A stretch of 64,000 nucleotides of DNA from Takakia lepidozioides (GCA_030704615.1 CM060732.1:5456001-5520000), one strand, 5' to 3'. Counted from the first letter of the stretch, positions 32,568 through 45,670 are shown. Notes: generated from the letters alone by a model not told the origin. Numbers and translations: made by a program.

Positions 32568-35500
32568 ATGGAGGTAGTGACAAACAATGTGGCACCACCA
32601 CAGCTTCCTGCTCCACAGCTGCCGACAGCACACCAGCTGATTCTTGCGGACGGTTCCGGCGAGGATCAGGAGATCAAAGCCCCCAAAAAGAGGGCCGAAA
32701 CATGGGTACAAGAAGAGATAAAAGCACTCATTGCCTATCGAAAGGAGATGGACAATTTGTTCAACACCTCCAAAAGTAACAAGCATTTGTGGGAGCAAAT
32801 TTCTCAGAAAATGAAGGAACGGGGATACGACCGGTCCCCAACAATGTGCACTGACAAGTGGCGCAATTTGCTCAAGGAATATAAGAAAGCCAAGATCCAG
32901 GATAGAGGTACATCCAAAGTTGCATGCTACAAAGACTTGGAGGAGCTTCTTGGTGACCGTGCAAAGTCCACGCCCTACCGCAGCCCCGCTAAGCTGGATG
33001 CCTTGCAACTTTCCCCTAAAGGTACACATTGTGCCAGAGAAAGAAGAGGGATATGCAATGTTGGAATGTGGTTTCTGCACGTGATCTGCGATAAAGTCAG
33101 AGGCCCGTGGTTAGGGGTTGTGTGTAGGTTGATGAACAGAAAGTATGGGAGGCTCTTAGGGGGATGGCACATGCAGTAGTAGCAAGCAGAAGAAAGATCA
33201 GCGGGTAGAGAACTGAAATGAGGAAGGGATGTGGATGAGGAGTCATACTGAACGCTTTGACTTGTAGCGGTGCTCACCCTTGTAATGGCATCACCTCTCA
33301 ATGTCAATTTGCAAGCAGATGAACATCCACCTCATTGAATGTTTTTCTTCTTTATCATTGTGCTGGGATAGACACAGACACCACATGCCAAAGACACCTC
33401 CCAATCATCAAATATTCACAGGCAGAGGGCTGAGACCTTTAGTCTTGAGAAGTGAGGGCAGATAAACGGGCTGCTGCTGGCACTACCCTATATAGGATCT
33501 TCTTTTCCCGCCCTATGGCAGATGCCAGCTGTTTGTGCCTGCTTTTCACCAAAAATTCACCAGGAAATTGATAGCTGGTCACTCATGTTTTCACGCAATG
33601 CCATTGTCTGCATAGTAGCAGACAAGGAAGTCTTGTGTCCCTCCTCTCTTACTCTCTCCATGCAGTTAGCCTGTCATCGAATACTTAGAATTTCCTTAGC
33701 ATCTTGCAAGTTTGGGAAGCCTGCATTCTGACTGTCATTGGGAAGGTGAATGTGTTTCATGTTGCAATTGTTAACTTTATCAAAGCAGTTTTCTTCAACT
33801 GCATGAGTGACACACAAAGTTCCTCGACAAAGTGTTGGATTTTTTGTAGCATTTGGCATGTTTGCAGTCCTGGACTTGCAGCTTGCAACAAGAAAAACAG
33901 TTTTTCTTAATGGCTGCCATCCTTCTTGCCTAACAGCTTGTGAGTGCCTTGTTGTTTCAGAGTAAAGGGCACTATGAGTTGGCATCCGCTAGCCAATTGT
34001 TCTGAAATAGAAAGGTTTTCAAAAACCTTTCTGAGTACCCATCTGTAATAAGAAAAGTTTGTTGGCGACACCAGTCAGTTTTTTCTGTGGCAAGGCTAAA
34101 AACTCCTAGCCCAGTTTGCCTATCCATCCAGTTGAATTGATTGCCTTCAAGCCTTGCAGGTTATCACCTCCTTGAGTGCGCAATTTCTATTTTCCCCAAT
34201 CTAAATGGGTTGACACTCTAGCACTGACATCATAACCATATGCCGACGGTCTTTTGGGATACATAAATCCAATAGACAAGTCAGCAGATTCTTAGACCCA
34301 AAGGCATTGTGATGGAGGTGCACAGTAAGATACTAAGAATCCATCCAGCCAATATGAAGTGTGATTTGCAGTCAACATACTAATATCCTGACCCATGGTT
34401 GCTTAGCTGCTAAAATAAACAATTGAACTTAAAAATTTAAGAAGTGGATCTGGCTGCTGTGTCCGGTGCCAACAGCTTGCCTAGACCCATGCTGCACCCT
34501 GAGGAAGGCCTCCTGCTGGTGCTATACCAGATTTGACCAATGTGATTGCACGCAAGCAAGTGTGTTAAGCATCAGGTCTCACATCTCCCAAGGTCTCTGA
34601 AGAAATGGCTGGGGGAAATAGACCAAAAGAGGTGACTATGGGCAATGGGCCACTTGGTGGCAGGATCGACCAGAACGTTGAATTTGGAGCGTCGATTGGA
34701 CCATGACGGTCATCCAACAGCCCTACCATCAACTGACGGGTTGGGCCCACCTCCAACCTTCATAGCGAACGGAGTTCTCCCATCCTGGAACTGGAGAGAC
34801 ACAAATGCCAATGGTGAGACTCCGCCCCTTTCCCCCTCTTTTGAGACAAGTGGTGAGTTATGCTCCTTTGGCCCTTCGTCAAACAGGCTTCAGATATGTC
34901 CTTTGAGGATCCCTTTCTCTATGGTGTCTGTAATGTTTGCAATTCTCTTGTAAATAGGTTGTTACAAGGAGTACAGAGCATAATATAAGAGTCTAACTGG
35001 TGCCTGGGTCGACTGTTCTACAAGTAGTCAAGGATATCTTCTAGAATATATGTTGCCTCCACAACACACCCGTTCTGTATCGAAGGTTTTTCAGCTTCTC
35101 TGCCGACTACGTGCTCTATGGGACCCACTCCATTGTAGTGTTGTTGTCAGGGCAAAATGACCGCCGCCTCGTAGGAAAACTGCCTTTGTACTGCTGTACA
35201 TGACTTCCAACCCATCTCCTGGTGCGCACATGATGGAGATGGAAGAAGGTCTAAAAAGGAGGAATAAAAATTACTGAGGATTTTTCGTGTAGCAACATGT
35301 GAGTTCATTGAAAACTTTGCAGCATCTTTCATGCCATGGTGTAGTCAGATTGAAGCCACCTCAAATATTGCAGGTGGAGATCGGCGCTTATCAGGAGGGA
35401 AGGTGATTTTGGTGAAGTTTGGGGATCTTACACGGAGGGTGAGAGTTGATGGGCCCTTTGAGTCAATTAAGGAGTCCATTAAAATTGCTTTTGGGCTCCG

Positions 35501-36197
35501 TACAAAGCGGCCGTTTTGGTTAGAGGATGACGAGGGGGTGGTTCAAACCTTGAGCCGTGACATGCCATCTGGCCAGTATAATCTCAATCTTGACCCAGGT
35601 ATAATCTTTTTCCATCCGTATTCATGGCACAGCTTCATCTCATGAAGCTCTACTCTTGCAATAGTCAAACCGGCAGTTCACTTGCTCACAGCTGTGATAA
35701 TGTCCCAATGCAAGCCCTTCCAACTTACAGACTTCTCATGTGTGGCCTAGGTGAGGTTGGACCTGCACTTGTCTGTTAATGTGGCATCCATTTAAAGCCT
35801 TGTAACACTCCTATGTATTTGACCAGTTGAATCGATTAGGCTCTATTCTTTCAATTCCGGCTGTGAAATGGTTGTTTTGTACTAATGGCACCTGGCCCTG
35901 GTTAAAGCCCCACTCTCATGTGAACATGACACCTCTTTTCCTGGGACTGATGTCAGTGAGTTGGGATGGTAATTGGGTTCAGGGATAGGTGTAAAATTGT
36001 GTGTGTACGATGATTCAGACCGCATGACTGGCAACACAGAAGACAAGATCCTCTATTCAGATGACGATTTCCGTGACTTTCTTAATCGTCGGGGGTGGTC
36101 GGGGCTACGAGAGGTAGGGGGACTAAGGGACATTGACTCTTTAGAAGAGCTGCAGATGGGAAGAGTATATCAACGTGCTGGTATACTCGGTGCCTAG
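32568..36197 (+). CDS. GT-1-like trihelix transcription factor, three exons, intact
   Basis: Exons are 32568-33021, 35374-35598 and 35983-36197; both introns are GT-AG and phase 1, and the joined frame gives 297 codons plus stop. The protein starts with a short P/Q-rich leader, then a trihelix DNA-binding domain (about residues 40-130) with the three tryptophans in the helices: [38 protein letters not shown] and [16 protein letters not shown], followed by the amphipathic [10 protein letters not shown] helix. The C-terminal region ([53 protein letters not shown]) is the conserved tail of plant GT-1, not shared by most trihelix proteins. GT-1 binds GT elements in promoters in the nucleus. It is shorter than Arabidopsis GT-1 (about 400 residues), mainly by lacking low-complexity sequence. 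This is the best host gene in the window. Confidence 0.95.
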
Positions 36198-36199
36198 AG

Positions 36200-37880
36200 T
36201 GCGGAATTTTTTGTGTTTGTCAAAAGGGGCTTACAGCAGGCGACACAAGCTTACGTGCGTGACTTGAGCGCACGACTAGTCACAAATGGGGGGCACCAAC
36301 CACCCTGTCTTTGAAGTGCACATTGTACACTAGTATTGTAGCATAGTGGTTGAGGCTCCCTCTTTGCATTGCAGGGAAGTCATTATGGTACCAAGGTTTG
36401 TGGGTGTTAGAGGAGCTTGGTTGTTCCATCAAAAGTGTTGCTATGTAAACACCATGCACAAACAAGGCAAAAGAAGAGCGTTTTTGGCAGAGCACATTGC
36501 TTGCACAGAATTCAGATTGATTCTTGGCTCCTTGTCATCTCTTCCAAGGAGTTTGTGAGCCTCTTGAGCTATTGACAAGCATTGAAGTTATCAACTGTCT
36601 TGCTGGCATTGCCATAGATGGATGGAATATTACAACCATCTATCCATGATTGCTGCTACAGATTGTTGCTATGGTCTGTCATATCATTTCTGTATGCGCT
36701 CTTGCATGTCTTAGTTTGAAGAGTGAGCCAGTGACTTTTAGCTTCCATGGTGACAGTCTCACAAACTAGCAGCTCAATCATACGAAACCCAAGATGACCT
36801 GCTTGATATCGGTTGGTCCTCACACTGCAACGCATTTGCTGAGGCATAGACACCTCCATAGGTGGACAGCAATATTATAAAAGTGATGTAGCTTCTATCC
36901 TCATCAGCTTCACATTATATGAGAGTTCAACAGAAGCATGCAAAGTGGTTACTTGAATGTAACTTAGATCTACGAAGTTCATGGTGATTCACCAGCTATA
37001 GAGGTTCTCTGCTTGATGGGTTTGGGTGCAGGCATTACTTACTCAAAAAACCGCCTAGAAATTCCCCTTTGTTAACACGGTAAGTTTCACCCTGACAGGA
37101 GGAGGTACCTTACGCCAGGTGTAAGACACCTAGGGCCTTACCTTAAAAAATTCGTAAGATGACGATTTTGGGGGGAGGCATGAAGGGGCAGGTTGGTTTT
37201 TGACGCCCGTGAAGGGTCAGCTGACTCATCAGCCCTTCCGCTGTCGAACGCGTGAACGTAAACGGTGGAAGGGCCTCATCAGCTGCCCTTCCCCTGTACA
37301 TAATAGATTTTACCCAGTCAGGCCTCTCACGCACCTTACGATTAATGGATAACCTGCTCTGACCAGATCGATACTTCTGCAGAAACGCTGCTGAATGTGA
37401 TAACTGCAAAAGAGATTGAATGAGTATCAGTTGGAGAACATTGAATGTCTTTGACCTCACGTCCACGGACATGCATCACCTGCAGACCACATGGTCATCT
37501 GCTGTGTCGCCATGACAAGCACTATAACCGAATGATGCCCCTAAGGAAGCAGGCACAACTCGTCACTTACATCGATAGATACCCACGATTTACAATCAAA
37601 GCAACCCCCATGCAGCCTAAAATAGAACAAAAGACTCTGACAATTGAATCAGGCAGAGCTGAGATGCTTCAGTTGCTATACAAGGGAAATGGCGTTTGTA
37701 TTCCCCCAACTTATGACGGGTCCAGGCGGAAGATGCAAACCAATTGTGACTGTGAGAGCAAGAAGAACACGACGTGGATAAAGACCGGCAAAACCCTACG
37801 ACTCGCAAAATTATCACTGTGCATAATGAGCTCGAACTTGATCTAATTGTTTTATGAGGACACGGGAGATACATCAGAAC
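36200..37880. other. Intergenic between the GT-1-like and CX9C genes
   Basis: No gene recognised. A stretch near 36337 (GTAGCATAGTGGTTGAGGC) looks like a pol III A box, without a clear B box, and may be a degraded SINE head. The region 37440-37850 has an open frame on the plus strand but no family match. Confidence 0.35.
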
Positions 37881-37881
37881 A

Positions 37882-38178
37882 TTAGTGTTGATAAGCTGAG
37901 ATACAGATATCAAGGCGAGCTTGTGCGTCCTTGCACTGTTTCCTCTTGGTAGCCGTGCCCGCGCTACTACAAAAGCTTTGGACATCCTCGAATTCACTTG
38001 GACATAGCAACGACAACACGCACATAGCGGCCGCCTGGCTCAGACGTTTGCATAACATGCCTCGCTCTGGCTCCCTGGGATACTTTCTATAACAGTCTTG
38101 CATTGCCAAGATCTTCGTTAGGCAGCGGTGGTTTCGCATTCGCTCGTCCATCGAAATCTCCCCTTCTCCTCCATTCAT
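37882..38178 (-). CDS. Small twin-CX9C (CHCH-like) protein
   Basis: The frame from ATG at 38178 to a TAA at 37882-37884 gives 98 residues. Cysteines are regularly spaced: CLTKILAMQDC is C-X9-C, CKRLSQAAAMC is C-X9-C, then CPSEFEDVQSFC (C-X10-C) and CKDAQARLDIC (C-X9-C). Paired CX9C helices form the coiled-coil helix fold of mitochondrial intermembrane-space proteins that are oxidised by Mia40. There is no N-terminal presequence, which suits that import route. The ATG lies just after TACAGGCAAGTA, so the coding exon probably follows a 5' non-coding exon. Which family member this is, and its function, cannot be told from sequence alone. Confidence 0.65.
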   Translation of the reverse strand: MNGGEGEISMDERMRNHRCLTKILAMQDCYRKYPREPERGMLCKRLSQAAAMCVLSLLCPSEFEDVQSFCSSAGTATKRKQCKDAQARLDICISAYQH

Positions 38179-38179
38179 T

Positions 38180-39566
38180 ACTTGCCTGTAGAGGGAAACA
38201 AGGTAATGAAAAGAAGTGACATGGCTGCATGTGAGAAACAAAATAGGTAAGACTCAAAACTCCAGAAAAGATCAAATACTCCTACTCCAACCACGTCAAG
38301 GAAAAAGATCAGCCAGCGGCTACAGCTGCAGCAAGCCGTTGCTTGCTCTGATAGTCCGGTAAAACCCACTAACGCTGGACGTAGATGATGGTAGATCAGT
38401 CCAAAAGCGCATCCTTGTACTCCTTTGTCCGATAAATGGTCGTTCGTCGTGTCCCAAGTACCGGCCATATACGAACCGCTTGGAATCGTCGCGCTTTTAT
38501 TGGACGACTGTTACAACGTGGAACATTGAGAAAAAGAGAGAGACCTGGAGGGTGAGGGCGATGGCGAATGCGATAGAAAGAATAAGGCCATAGTCGTTGT
38601 ATGTTCGATACAGTTGCTGTTGATACTATTGCTACTATTGTTTTTTTTTGTTTTTTTTTCTATTGTTCCTTGTGTCATCCTCATGTTTTTGGTTTTCGTT
38701 AACTTCTCAACACCAAATTACTGGGACCTAAAGGAGACACGCTCCAAAACCCACCGCGATGAGGTCTGTAGTCTGTACTTGGTGCTTCACATGTACGTCA
38801 ATCTGCTCTTTTGTTTCCGAATTGCACTCTTCCATTTTTATGTGCTCGCTGACAAAGTTGAGTAAGTTCGTGGTTAGGATGGAGAGAGTTACGTATGCGG
38901 TTCATTATGTGCGCAAATATATTTCATAGACGTTGTTTAGGATACAGTTACGTTTCTTCTTTTCTTTCTTTCATTCAGAAGTGGATGGCAATCGAAACTG
39001 TGTTTGTTGCATCTATCTTTCGATCTGTATGTGTGTGTGTTTTTCGATGTTGTCGTCAAAGTACCATGGTCTTAAAAAGTCAAAGAAATGTAGGGTTGAT
39101 GTGAACACATCATGAATTTGGAGTTAGAGGGAGTGACTGAGATACGAAATGCAAAGCATGAGAGATGTTGCTTTTGCATGGGGGGAGAGAGATAGAGAGA
39201 CAACTGACCATTGATTCTTTCCATGTGGAAAATGACAGTCAAGATGCAGCAAGATGTGCGTTGCGAAAGACTGCAACAGTAAAGACCTTCCCTCCTCCAC
39301 CTCCCTTCTTTTCTTTCTAGTGGGGGCAGGGTGATAAACTCTTGCTTTCTAAAGATGGATCGAGACATTTCCTCTTCCCCTCTTTCCTAGTGGCCCCCAA
39401 TTGCTACAGAAGAGGCAACGCAAGCAACGGGCTTCATCTCATTATCATTTTCTAAGAGGGTACATGGAATTGGACAAGTTTGTGACAAACACAACACTGA
39501 ATAAAAGATGTGGAGAGGATAGTGAGAGATGCATAAACTGTGTTGGGTTTTGGTGCTTATGTGCAG
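38180..39566. other. Intergenic
   Basis: Contains the presumed promoter of the minus-strand CX9C gene (about 38200-38520) and T-rich sequence (38640-38660, 38950-38975). No further gene recognised. Confidence 0.35.
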
Positions 39567-39794
39567 ACTCCTTGTTTTGCGCTAATTTGCTGGAAAATTG
39601 CACCGGCTGCCGTAAGATGGGCTAACGTTACTGTGAGCATAGATATGACACTCCTTCGGGCTGGCTCATGACAGCCATAAGCATCTGATATGGGAAGATT
39701 TGTGGAGTTGGATACACAGGGTGCCCTCAGGATAAACCCTGTGACGAGCTTGATGCATGCTGCAAGCTGCATGACAAATGTGTTGATGAGAAGG
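39567..39794 (+). CDS. Plant secretory phospholipase A2, two exons of a partial gene
   Basis: The enzyme hydrolyses the sn-2 bond of phospholipids in a calcium-dependent way. Exon 39567-39611 (after GTGCAG) reads SLFCANLLENCTGC and ends in phase 1 at GTAAGA. Exon 39687-39794 reads RYGKICGVGYTGCP, the calcium loop, then KPCDELDACCKLHDKCVDEKG with the catalytic His-Asp pair. It ends at a GTGAGA donor. The reading phase fits the family exactly, with Arg formed across the junction, but the second exon is preceded by CT rather than AG. Signal-peptide exon and C-terminal exon were not found with confidence; a stretch at about 39988-40130 is open but lacks the expected Cys. It is either a partly decayed gene or has a sequence error at the acceptor. 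Confidence 0.75.
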
Positions 39795-40249
39795 GTGAGA
39801 TCTTCACAACTTCAAATTTCTGCATTTAAGGGGTATCTGTTCTCCTCTTGTCAATTTACAGAGCTGGCTATTCCCCTCAATCATGACATCCACCAGACAA
39901 TCATGATAAAAATGCACATCCTTTTTATGAGGAAGAATGTTTATCAGCTCTATCTCCAATTCATGGATGTTGTTGTTGCTGCCAGGGTGACTTGAAAAAA
40001 AACAGTAGAAACTTGCACAAGAAAATTGCAAGTAGTTTTCATGAGCAACAGAAATGGCTATCTTCTGAAAAATTGAGAAATCCAGAAGTTGTCAGTAAAC
40101 CATCGGCATGTGAAGAAAACACTGGTTGGATGGCAGGTGTGAGGCAAGTTATTGTTTCTTAAGGTGGAGCTTGACTAGGTTGTCATTCCACAGATCTTTC
40201 TGATTAGGATTTGTTACTCTGCCAAAGGTGGTAAGGCCGTAAGTGGAAC

Positions 40250-40625
40250 TCAACGGAAATGCGGCGCCGAATTTCCGTTTTGCATCTCAGGCATGAAACC
40301 GCATTTCCATTCCGGATTCAACTCAACGCTGTCTGGAACGGAAATGCGGCGCCGCATTTCCGTTTTCACTGTAGCTCATCAGACGTTGGGACGGAAATGC
40401 GGTGCCGCATTTCCTACCGTGGCATACAATTTCCAGCAGTTCCAACGGAATGCCCATCAACATTCCCGTGCTGGCTCCTGCTTCATGATAAATGATCACG
40501 TGGCCCAACGGAAATGCGGCACCGCATTTCCATGTGTCTCGAGTCCACCCTGGCATTTGTATCCTGCATCGGGATGCAAAAGGTAATGCGAGATCGAACG
40601 GTAGTAATGCGACGCCGCATTTTGA
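40250..40625. repeat. Palindrome cluster upstream of the third ParB/methyltransferase copy
   Basis: Full or nearly full sites occur near 40255 (CG, one arm mismatch), 40339 (CG), 40391 (TG), 40507 (CA) and 40605 (damaged), plus a half-site near 40300. The arms are the ACGGAAATGCGG form of the central array, in the same position relative to the gene start as in the first element. Confidence 0.85.
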
Positions 40626-40895
40626 TGTCTGCACTCATGTTGGCTGAAGTGGCAGGAGGCGGCGCGGCCTGACCGTTGGATAATGATGTTTGTTCGGCAG
40701 ACTGCATGCGTACCTTTAACGATTCGAATTTCCTAATGACGCATAGTTGACGAGGAGACTCTTCCAGCCCAGCCTTTCGAACCCAAGCAATGCATCCCCG
40801 CCGTTTCATGTTCTTTTGTCGTGGTTGCTCATTCACCCCTCTCGCGCCCTTTCCATCTGCACTCTTCGCCCCTTTTCCGTACCTCTGTTCTTCTT

Positions 40896-41945
40896 ATGCT
40901 CCAACCTGAGAGGGAGGAAGTTCCTGCACCAGAGAAGAGACGTCGTCGCAAGCTCCGCAAGTTGTACTTCGGACCAAGGCCAATGCCGAAGGGGAAGAAG
41001 CAGATGCGTCTTCAGATGGTCATCGCGCAGCAGCAGGCAACGCAGGCAACCTAGCTCCCAGTGAGAGCTCCGTGCTATCGGGATGCGCGCAACTGATCGA
41101 GCACCGAAACCCTCCCTCCTTTTTGTTGTGCAATTATTTAGACTGTATAATAGGACACTTGAATGCAGAAGATGTTTGCATGCCTAACTCGAAAGGTGGA
41201 GGTGGTGGAGGGATCGTAGGAATCCAAAGTGCCGCAGGAAGAATCCATGGAGGTAGCTGCAGCACGCACACCTAGCCGATCCACGAGCAAGGGTCTTCCT
41301 GCCGGGCCTAGCCCTGTGCGTTTCAAGGACACGGTTTGGAAAGGCAAGGCTTTGAAGTTGAAAGCACAAGACAAAGACGCACGGTTGAAGCTCATGGACA
41401 ATCGCCAGTAGGGGTCGTCCCCTTCTCCAGCAAAAAGCAAGAAGAAGCAGCCCGTGCTTGAAGACATTTCCGAACCGGACAAGGCTTCCCCCCCCCACCC
41501 CCCAAGAAAATGAAGCAGAAGGGGGCAGTGCAGATTCAAATGTAGCAGACACCTTCACCTGCAAAGATTAAGAAGCAGAAGGCAATCATAGGGAAGGTGG
41601 AGCAGCCTCTCGCAAAACCGGTTCCACGAGCTGAAGCCCAATTCCTGCTTGATTTTGAGACACGTGATGTTGGCGGTGTCTCTGCTGCAGCCAAGGCAAC
41701 GGGACCGACCGATGTCATCAATCTGTCAGCGGAGGAGGGTGCTGCTGCTGAACGTTCGTAGCAGGACTTCTCCACCATTCTGGAAGAACTTCAGAATACT
41801 GTAGGCCCGGAGGAGGCCTCTGCAATGCGACAACTGCCCGCAGATATTCCCCAGACTACAGGTGCAGTTGGGGATGCTCCATCTGCTCAGCCCCTACCGC
41901 CACCTGCAGACATGTCTCCGAAGGAAATCCAAAGTGCACTGCTCT
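40896..41945 (+). pseudogene. Third ParB/methyltransferase gene copy, truncated before the ParB domain
   Basis: ATG at 40896 gives MLQPEREEVPAPEKR and RRRKLRKLYFGPRPMPKG, closely matching the first copy at 15470. The donor is CCCA/GTGAGA near 41058. The next exon (about 41200-41440) gives AAARTPSRSTSKGLPAGPSP and RFKD, but has an in-frame TAG at 41409-41411 where the first copy has CAG. The third part (about 41550-41945) runs in broken frames to DMSPKEIQSAL, where homology to the first copy (DMSPEDFKSAA) stops. The ParB and methyltransferase domains are absent. DNA-level similarity extends upstream through the leader into the palindromes. Confidence 0.8.
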
Positions 41946-41949
41946 TTTT

Positions 41950-44750
41950 ACTACTCTCTCATTACCAGGCCTTGTACCCTTCTGCCCTCCTAGATTAGGC
42001 TTGCTCTCTCGTAACTAATCTGTTTCTAATCACCGCCCAACAATTATAATAGTACTAAGTGCACATCCTTCCCTGGATGTGCCTACACGCAAAACACTTA
42101 AATATTAGGACACATGGCCCTCAATTAAGTCTGAATAATATCAGAAGGACCCAAAACTTGATTATAATCTCCTGCTTAGTCACGTATCATACGGTCTAAG
42201 GCGGCAGTGTGCCAGTCGCTGATCGAAGTCTCATCAACGCTCTGCATGCTGCTATTCCGTCCGCTCTTCGTTTATCATTCATCCGGATCCTCATCCTTTG
42301 TACATAGGCAAAATACCAACTTCCCACTCCCATGAACGCCTGCCGCCAGTGCTGACTGTTCACTTCTCATCCATCCATTCCCAGTCAAAGTATTGACTTC
42401 ACATCCTTATTTTCATTCATCATTTAATACGTGTCTCCATCCTTGCTTATCTTCATCACTCCTTCATCAACTGGCTGATCATTCATCCGGTTTACCCTAA
42501 GTTCTCTCTCACTGTTTTAAGTGTTGCGCACCTTCGCCAAAATACAAGTGCACAACCCGTCACCAGTTTTACCCTTACAGCATTCACCACTTGAATGACC
42601 CATTGAATGAACTTGGTTCAAGCTCATATTTGGTCCACATGCACTTAAGTATGTCCAGATCGCATATGCAAAGTCACAAAAGATGAGCAACATTAATAAA
42701 TATGCTCATCAACAATGCATGAACTTGAAGAGAACTCAACCTTGGAGTGCAAATGAGGGAAGAAAATATGGTTTTGGGTGCAGATGATGTCTGTTCACTG
42801 CGCCATCACCAGCATGGAAGACTAAGCGAGATAGGTGAGAGTGTGGGCTCAAAGGCCAGAAGGCTATGGCAAACAATATCTTATGAGCACCTTCTCTCCC
42901 TCTCTTGAAGGGAATTTTCGAAAAACAAGGATAGGAGAGAGGGGTCAATGGCCAGAAAGCTACGGCCCCGGGATACAACAAAGACGAAAATGGATTTGGA
43001 AAAACTAGGAAGTTCTGGCACTGAGTTGTTGCACGTCGTTGCTTTTGTGGGAGTTGTTTGATATAATCACCTAAGTCGTAGCAGGGATCCACTGTCAGGA
43101 GACAACGTTGACGTCTAGATACATCAGATAACTTCTAGAGAACCTCGGATTAGGCGCATACTAAACTTCTTTGGTGAAATCCTCGATTCCTTGACGAATT
43201 CGAAAGGTGGACAATCTCATCGAAAAAATCCAAGAGCTTGAGAAAGCAGCTCGAAATCTAAAGGAGGAGAGAAACAGACAACTGGGTTCTCCCTCCCCTC
43301 GAACGCCCTCACCGGCATGGAAGACTAAGCGAGATAGGCGAGAGTGGGTTCAAAGGCCAGAAGGCTATGGCAAACAATGTCTTATGAGCACCTTCTCTCC
43401 CTCCCTTGAAGGGAATTTTCAAAAAACAAGGATGGGAGAGAGGGGTCATTGGGTGCAATACTCTTCGTCACAAAAAAACCTCGCGCACATGCTCGGGTAG
43501 GATGGTAGAGATAAGCACAACATCGGATGATTTCGCTTTGTATAAAGCTTTGGCCTTATTTCAAGATCATGGTTATTGGTTTTCAAGATCGTTGTCTCCA
43601 CTGTCAGGAGACAACGTTAACATCTAGATACATCAGATAACTTCTAGAGAACCTCGGATTAGGCACATACTAAACTTCTTTGGTGGCATCCTCGATTCTT
43701 TGACAAATTCGAAAGGTTTTGTCACCGAACGACGCAATTGCAATCGGTGCAATACTCTTCGTCAAAGAAACACGCGCGCACATGCTCAGGTAGGATGGTA
43801 GAGAGAAGCACAACATCGGATGATTTCGCTTTATATAAAGCTTTGGCCTTAATTCAAAATCAACATCAAATCAAACATCAAATCATGAAATGATCAAACC
43901 ATCAGATAAAACAATAAAATAAAATCAACAAATTGTTTTTGGAGGAACAAGAGATTATTGCAAGACCATTGATCAAGGGTGCAATACTCTTCGTCACAAA
44001 AAAACCTAAGCACATGCTCAGGTACGATGGTAGAGAGAAACACAACATCGGATGATTCCGCAAACATCAAATATCAAACATCAAACATAAAATGAACAAA
44101 CCATGAATCGATTAACGATTAACAATCTGAAGGAATACTTCCATGATTTTGGATTAACGATTGATGATAACGAACATAACTGAGTGGAAAGCCTGATCCC
44201 TATGGATCATTCCTGGATGTTTTTTTGGGGTTTGAAAATTCTTCACCACCTTAGGCCTGGGTGAAGTACAATCAATGGATGACATTAACGACCGAAGTCA
44301 TTAGTGATGTTCCTGTAGAGCAATTGTAAATTGGCCTCTCCTGCATCATAAATAATTCACATTCTTTCCCTCCACAAAACCATGTAGATACACATTGCTG
44401 GTCATAAGCTAAAAATATTTACGTACATGTTTGTAATGAGAGCATTTAGGTAATTGTCGGCTCCCTTTATTTGCACATGATGGGTGTAATTTGCTGGATA
44501 TCCCATTAACATTTCGACCTCCATGTGATTTACATAGTGCAGAGTCTTGATGCCAATTTATATCACTTGCTCCAGTTGCACGTCGTTGGCTTTGTGGGAG
44601 TTGTTTGACATAATGTCCTAAGGCGTAGCAGACATCCAAGACAACGTTGACATCTAGATACATCAGAAGAAGAAAAAAGTATGACGCCTCCCGAAGGGAG
44701 CGTAACTTATGGTGTCACTTCATCACAAGGGCTACTGCCTTCCAGCTGAA
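41950..44750. repeat. Patchwork of dispersed repeats, no intact gene
   Basis: Several blocks are repeated. GCATGGAAGACTAAGCGAGA with following sequence occurs at 42810-42960 and 43315-43450. AGATACATCAGATAACTTCT occurs at about 43119 and 43626, a shorter form at 44650, and an inverted copy at about 58533. GGGTGCAATACTCTTCGTCA with following sequence occurs at about 43451, 43745 and 43976. GTTGCACGTCGTTG with following sequence occurs at 43026 and 44573. A block at 42590-42790 recurs at 57930-58250. They look like pieces of one or two LTR or LINE families. No coding motif was recognised. Confidence 0.6.
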
Positions 44751-44752
44751 AG

Positions 44753-45670
44753 GTGAACACCTTCATTCTGCAGCTTCACTCTGAAGCTCCAATGATGTTG
44801 CCTTGCTTCGCCCCCACGCCAATAAGGATCTGTCAATCGTCCAGCAAGCAAAAAGACATGAACCCCAGTCTCACGCCCACCACTCTGCTGGTTAGTTGGC
44901 TTAGCAGCAAGAAATTCATATGGATTCTTGGTTGTCCCTTGCATCACCTAGAAATCGACCGAGCAGAGTGGTTGTGGAAATTCGCAAACAACTATGATCC
45001 CTTCTTCACATACTCGGCCAAGAAGACCTGTAAAGCCCTCCTAAATCCTCAGCCAATGCTAAACAAATGGAATGAACGCTGGTTAGGGTAGGTTTTTCAC
45101 AACGAAAACTAGTTAATAATCTGGACCACAATTTGGGACAAATCAAAGCCAGCAAAGATTGGTGCATTCCTATGGCAGATAGAAAAGAGACTTTTGAAAG
45201 TTGAGCAGTGGTTGGAATTCCCTGAGGAACTTCTGTGCAAGTGTTGTCAAGCAGGGATCATTGAATCCATAGAACACTGTATGTTTGATTGCAAGGCACC
45301 CAGGACAATTTGCCACTGATTACCGCTTTCTACCAAACTTGGTATCATGGCCCATTGCCCTGGCTAGCTCTTTTGTTGAACTACACCACTCAAACTTAGG
45401 ACAGAGCCAGCATTTGTCTGGTTTTCAAAGCCCTCAAGGCTGCAACCTTATGGCGCCTATGGAAGGCCAGATGCTCTAGGACTTTCACTGGCTCCAACCT
45501 CCACTCTCCTCTCTTCCATTTTCCTTGATATAACGATTGAGGCTAAGAAGGCGTGGTTAAACCTGTGTGAAGACATCAGCAAGAATCCAGACAATGCAGC
45601 TTCACTCCACTCCCTCTTCAAATCAACCCACCCCCGGCCAAGCAAAACCTCATATGCCACAGCCCTTCGC
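44753..45670 (+). pseudogene. Non-LTR (LINE) retrotransposon ORF2, C-terminal part
   Basis: The zf-RVT region typical of plant LINE ORF2 ends is readable: KPAKIGAFLWQIEKRLL, then CKCCQAGIIESIEHCMFDC, a C-X2-C...H-X4-C zinc pattern (about 45150-45300). Upstream, FFTYSAKKTCKALLNPQPML and WNERWLG match the linker just before it. Downstream, AKKAWLNLCEDISKN is near the usual end. Several stops and frame changes show that it is dead. RT and endonuclease domains are not in the window on this strand. Confidence 0.75.
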
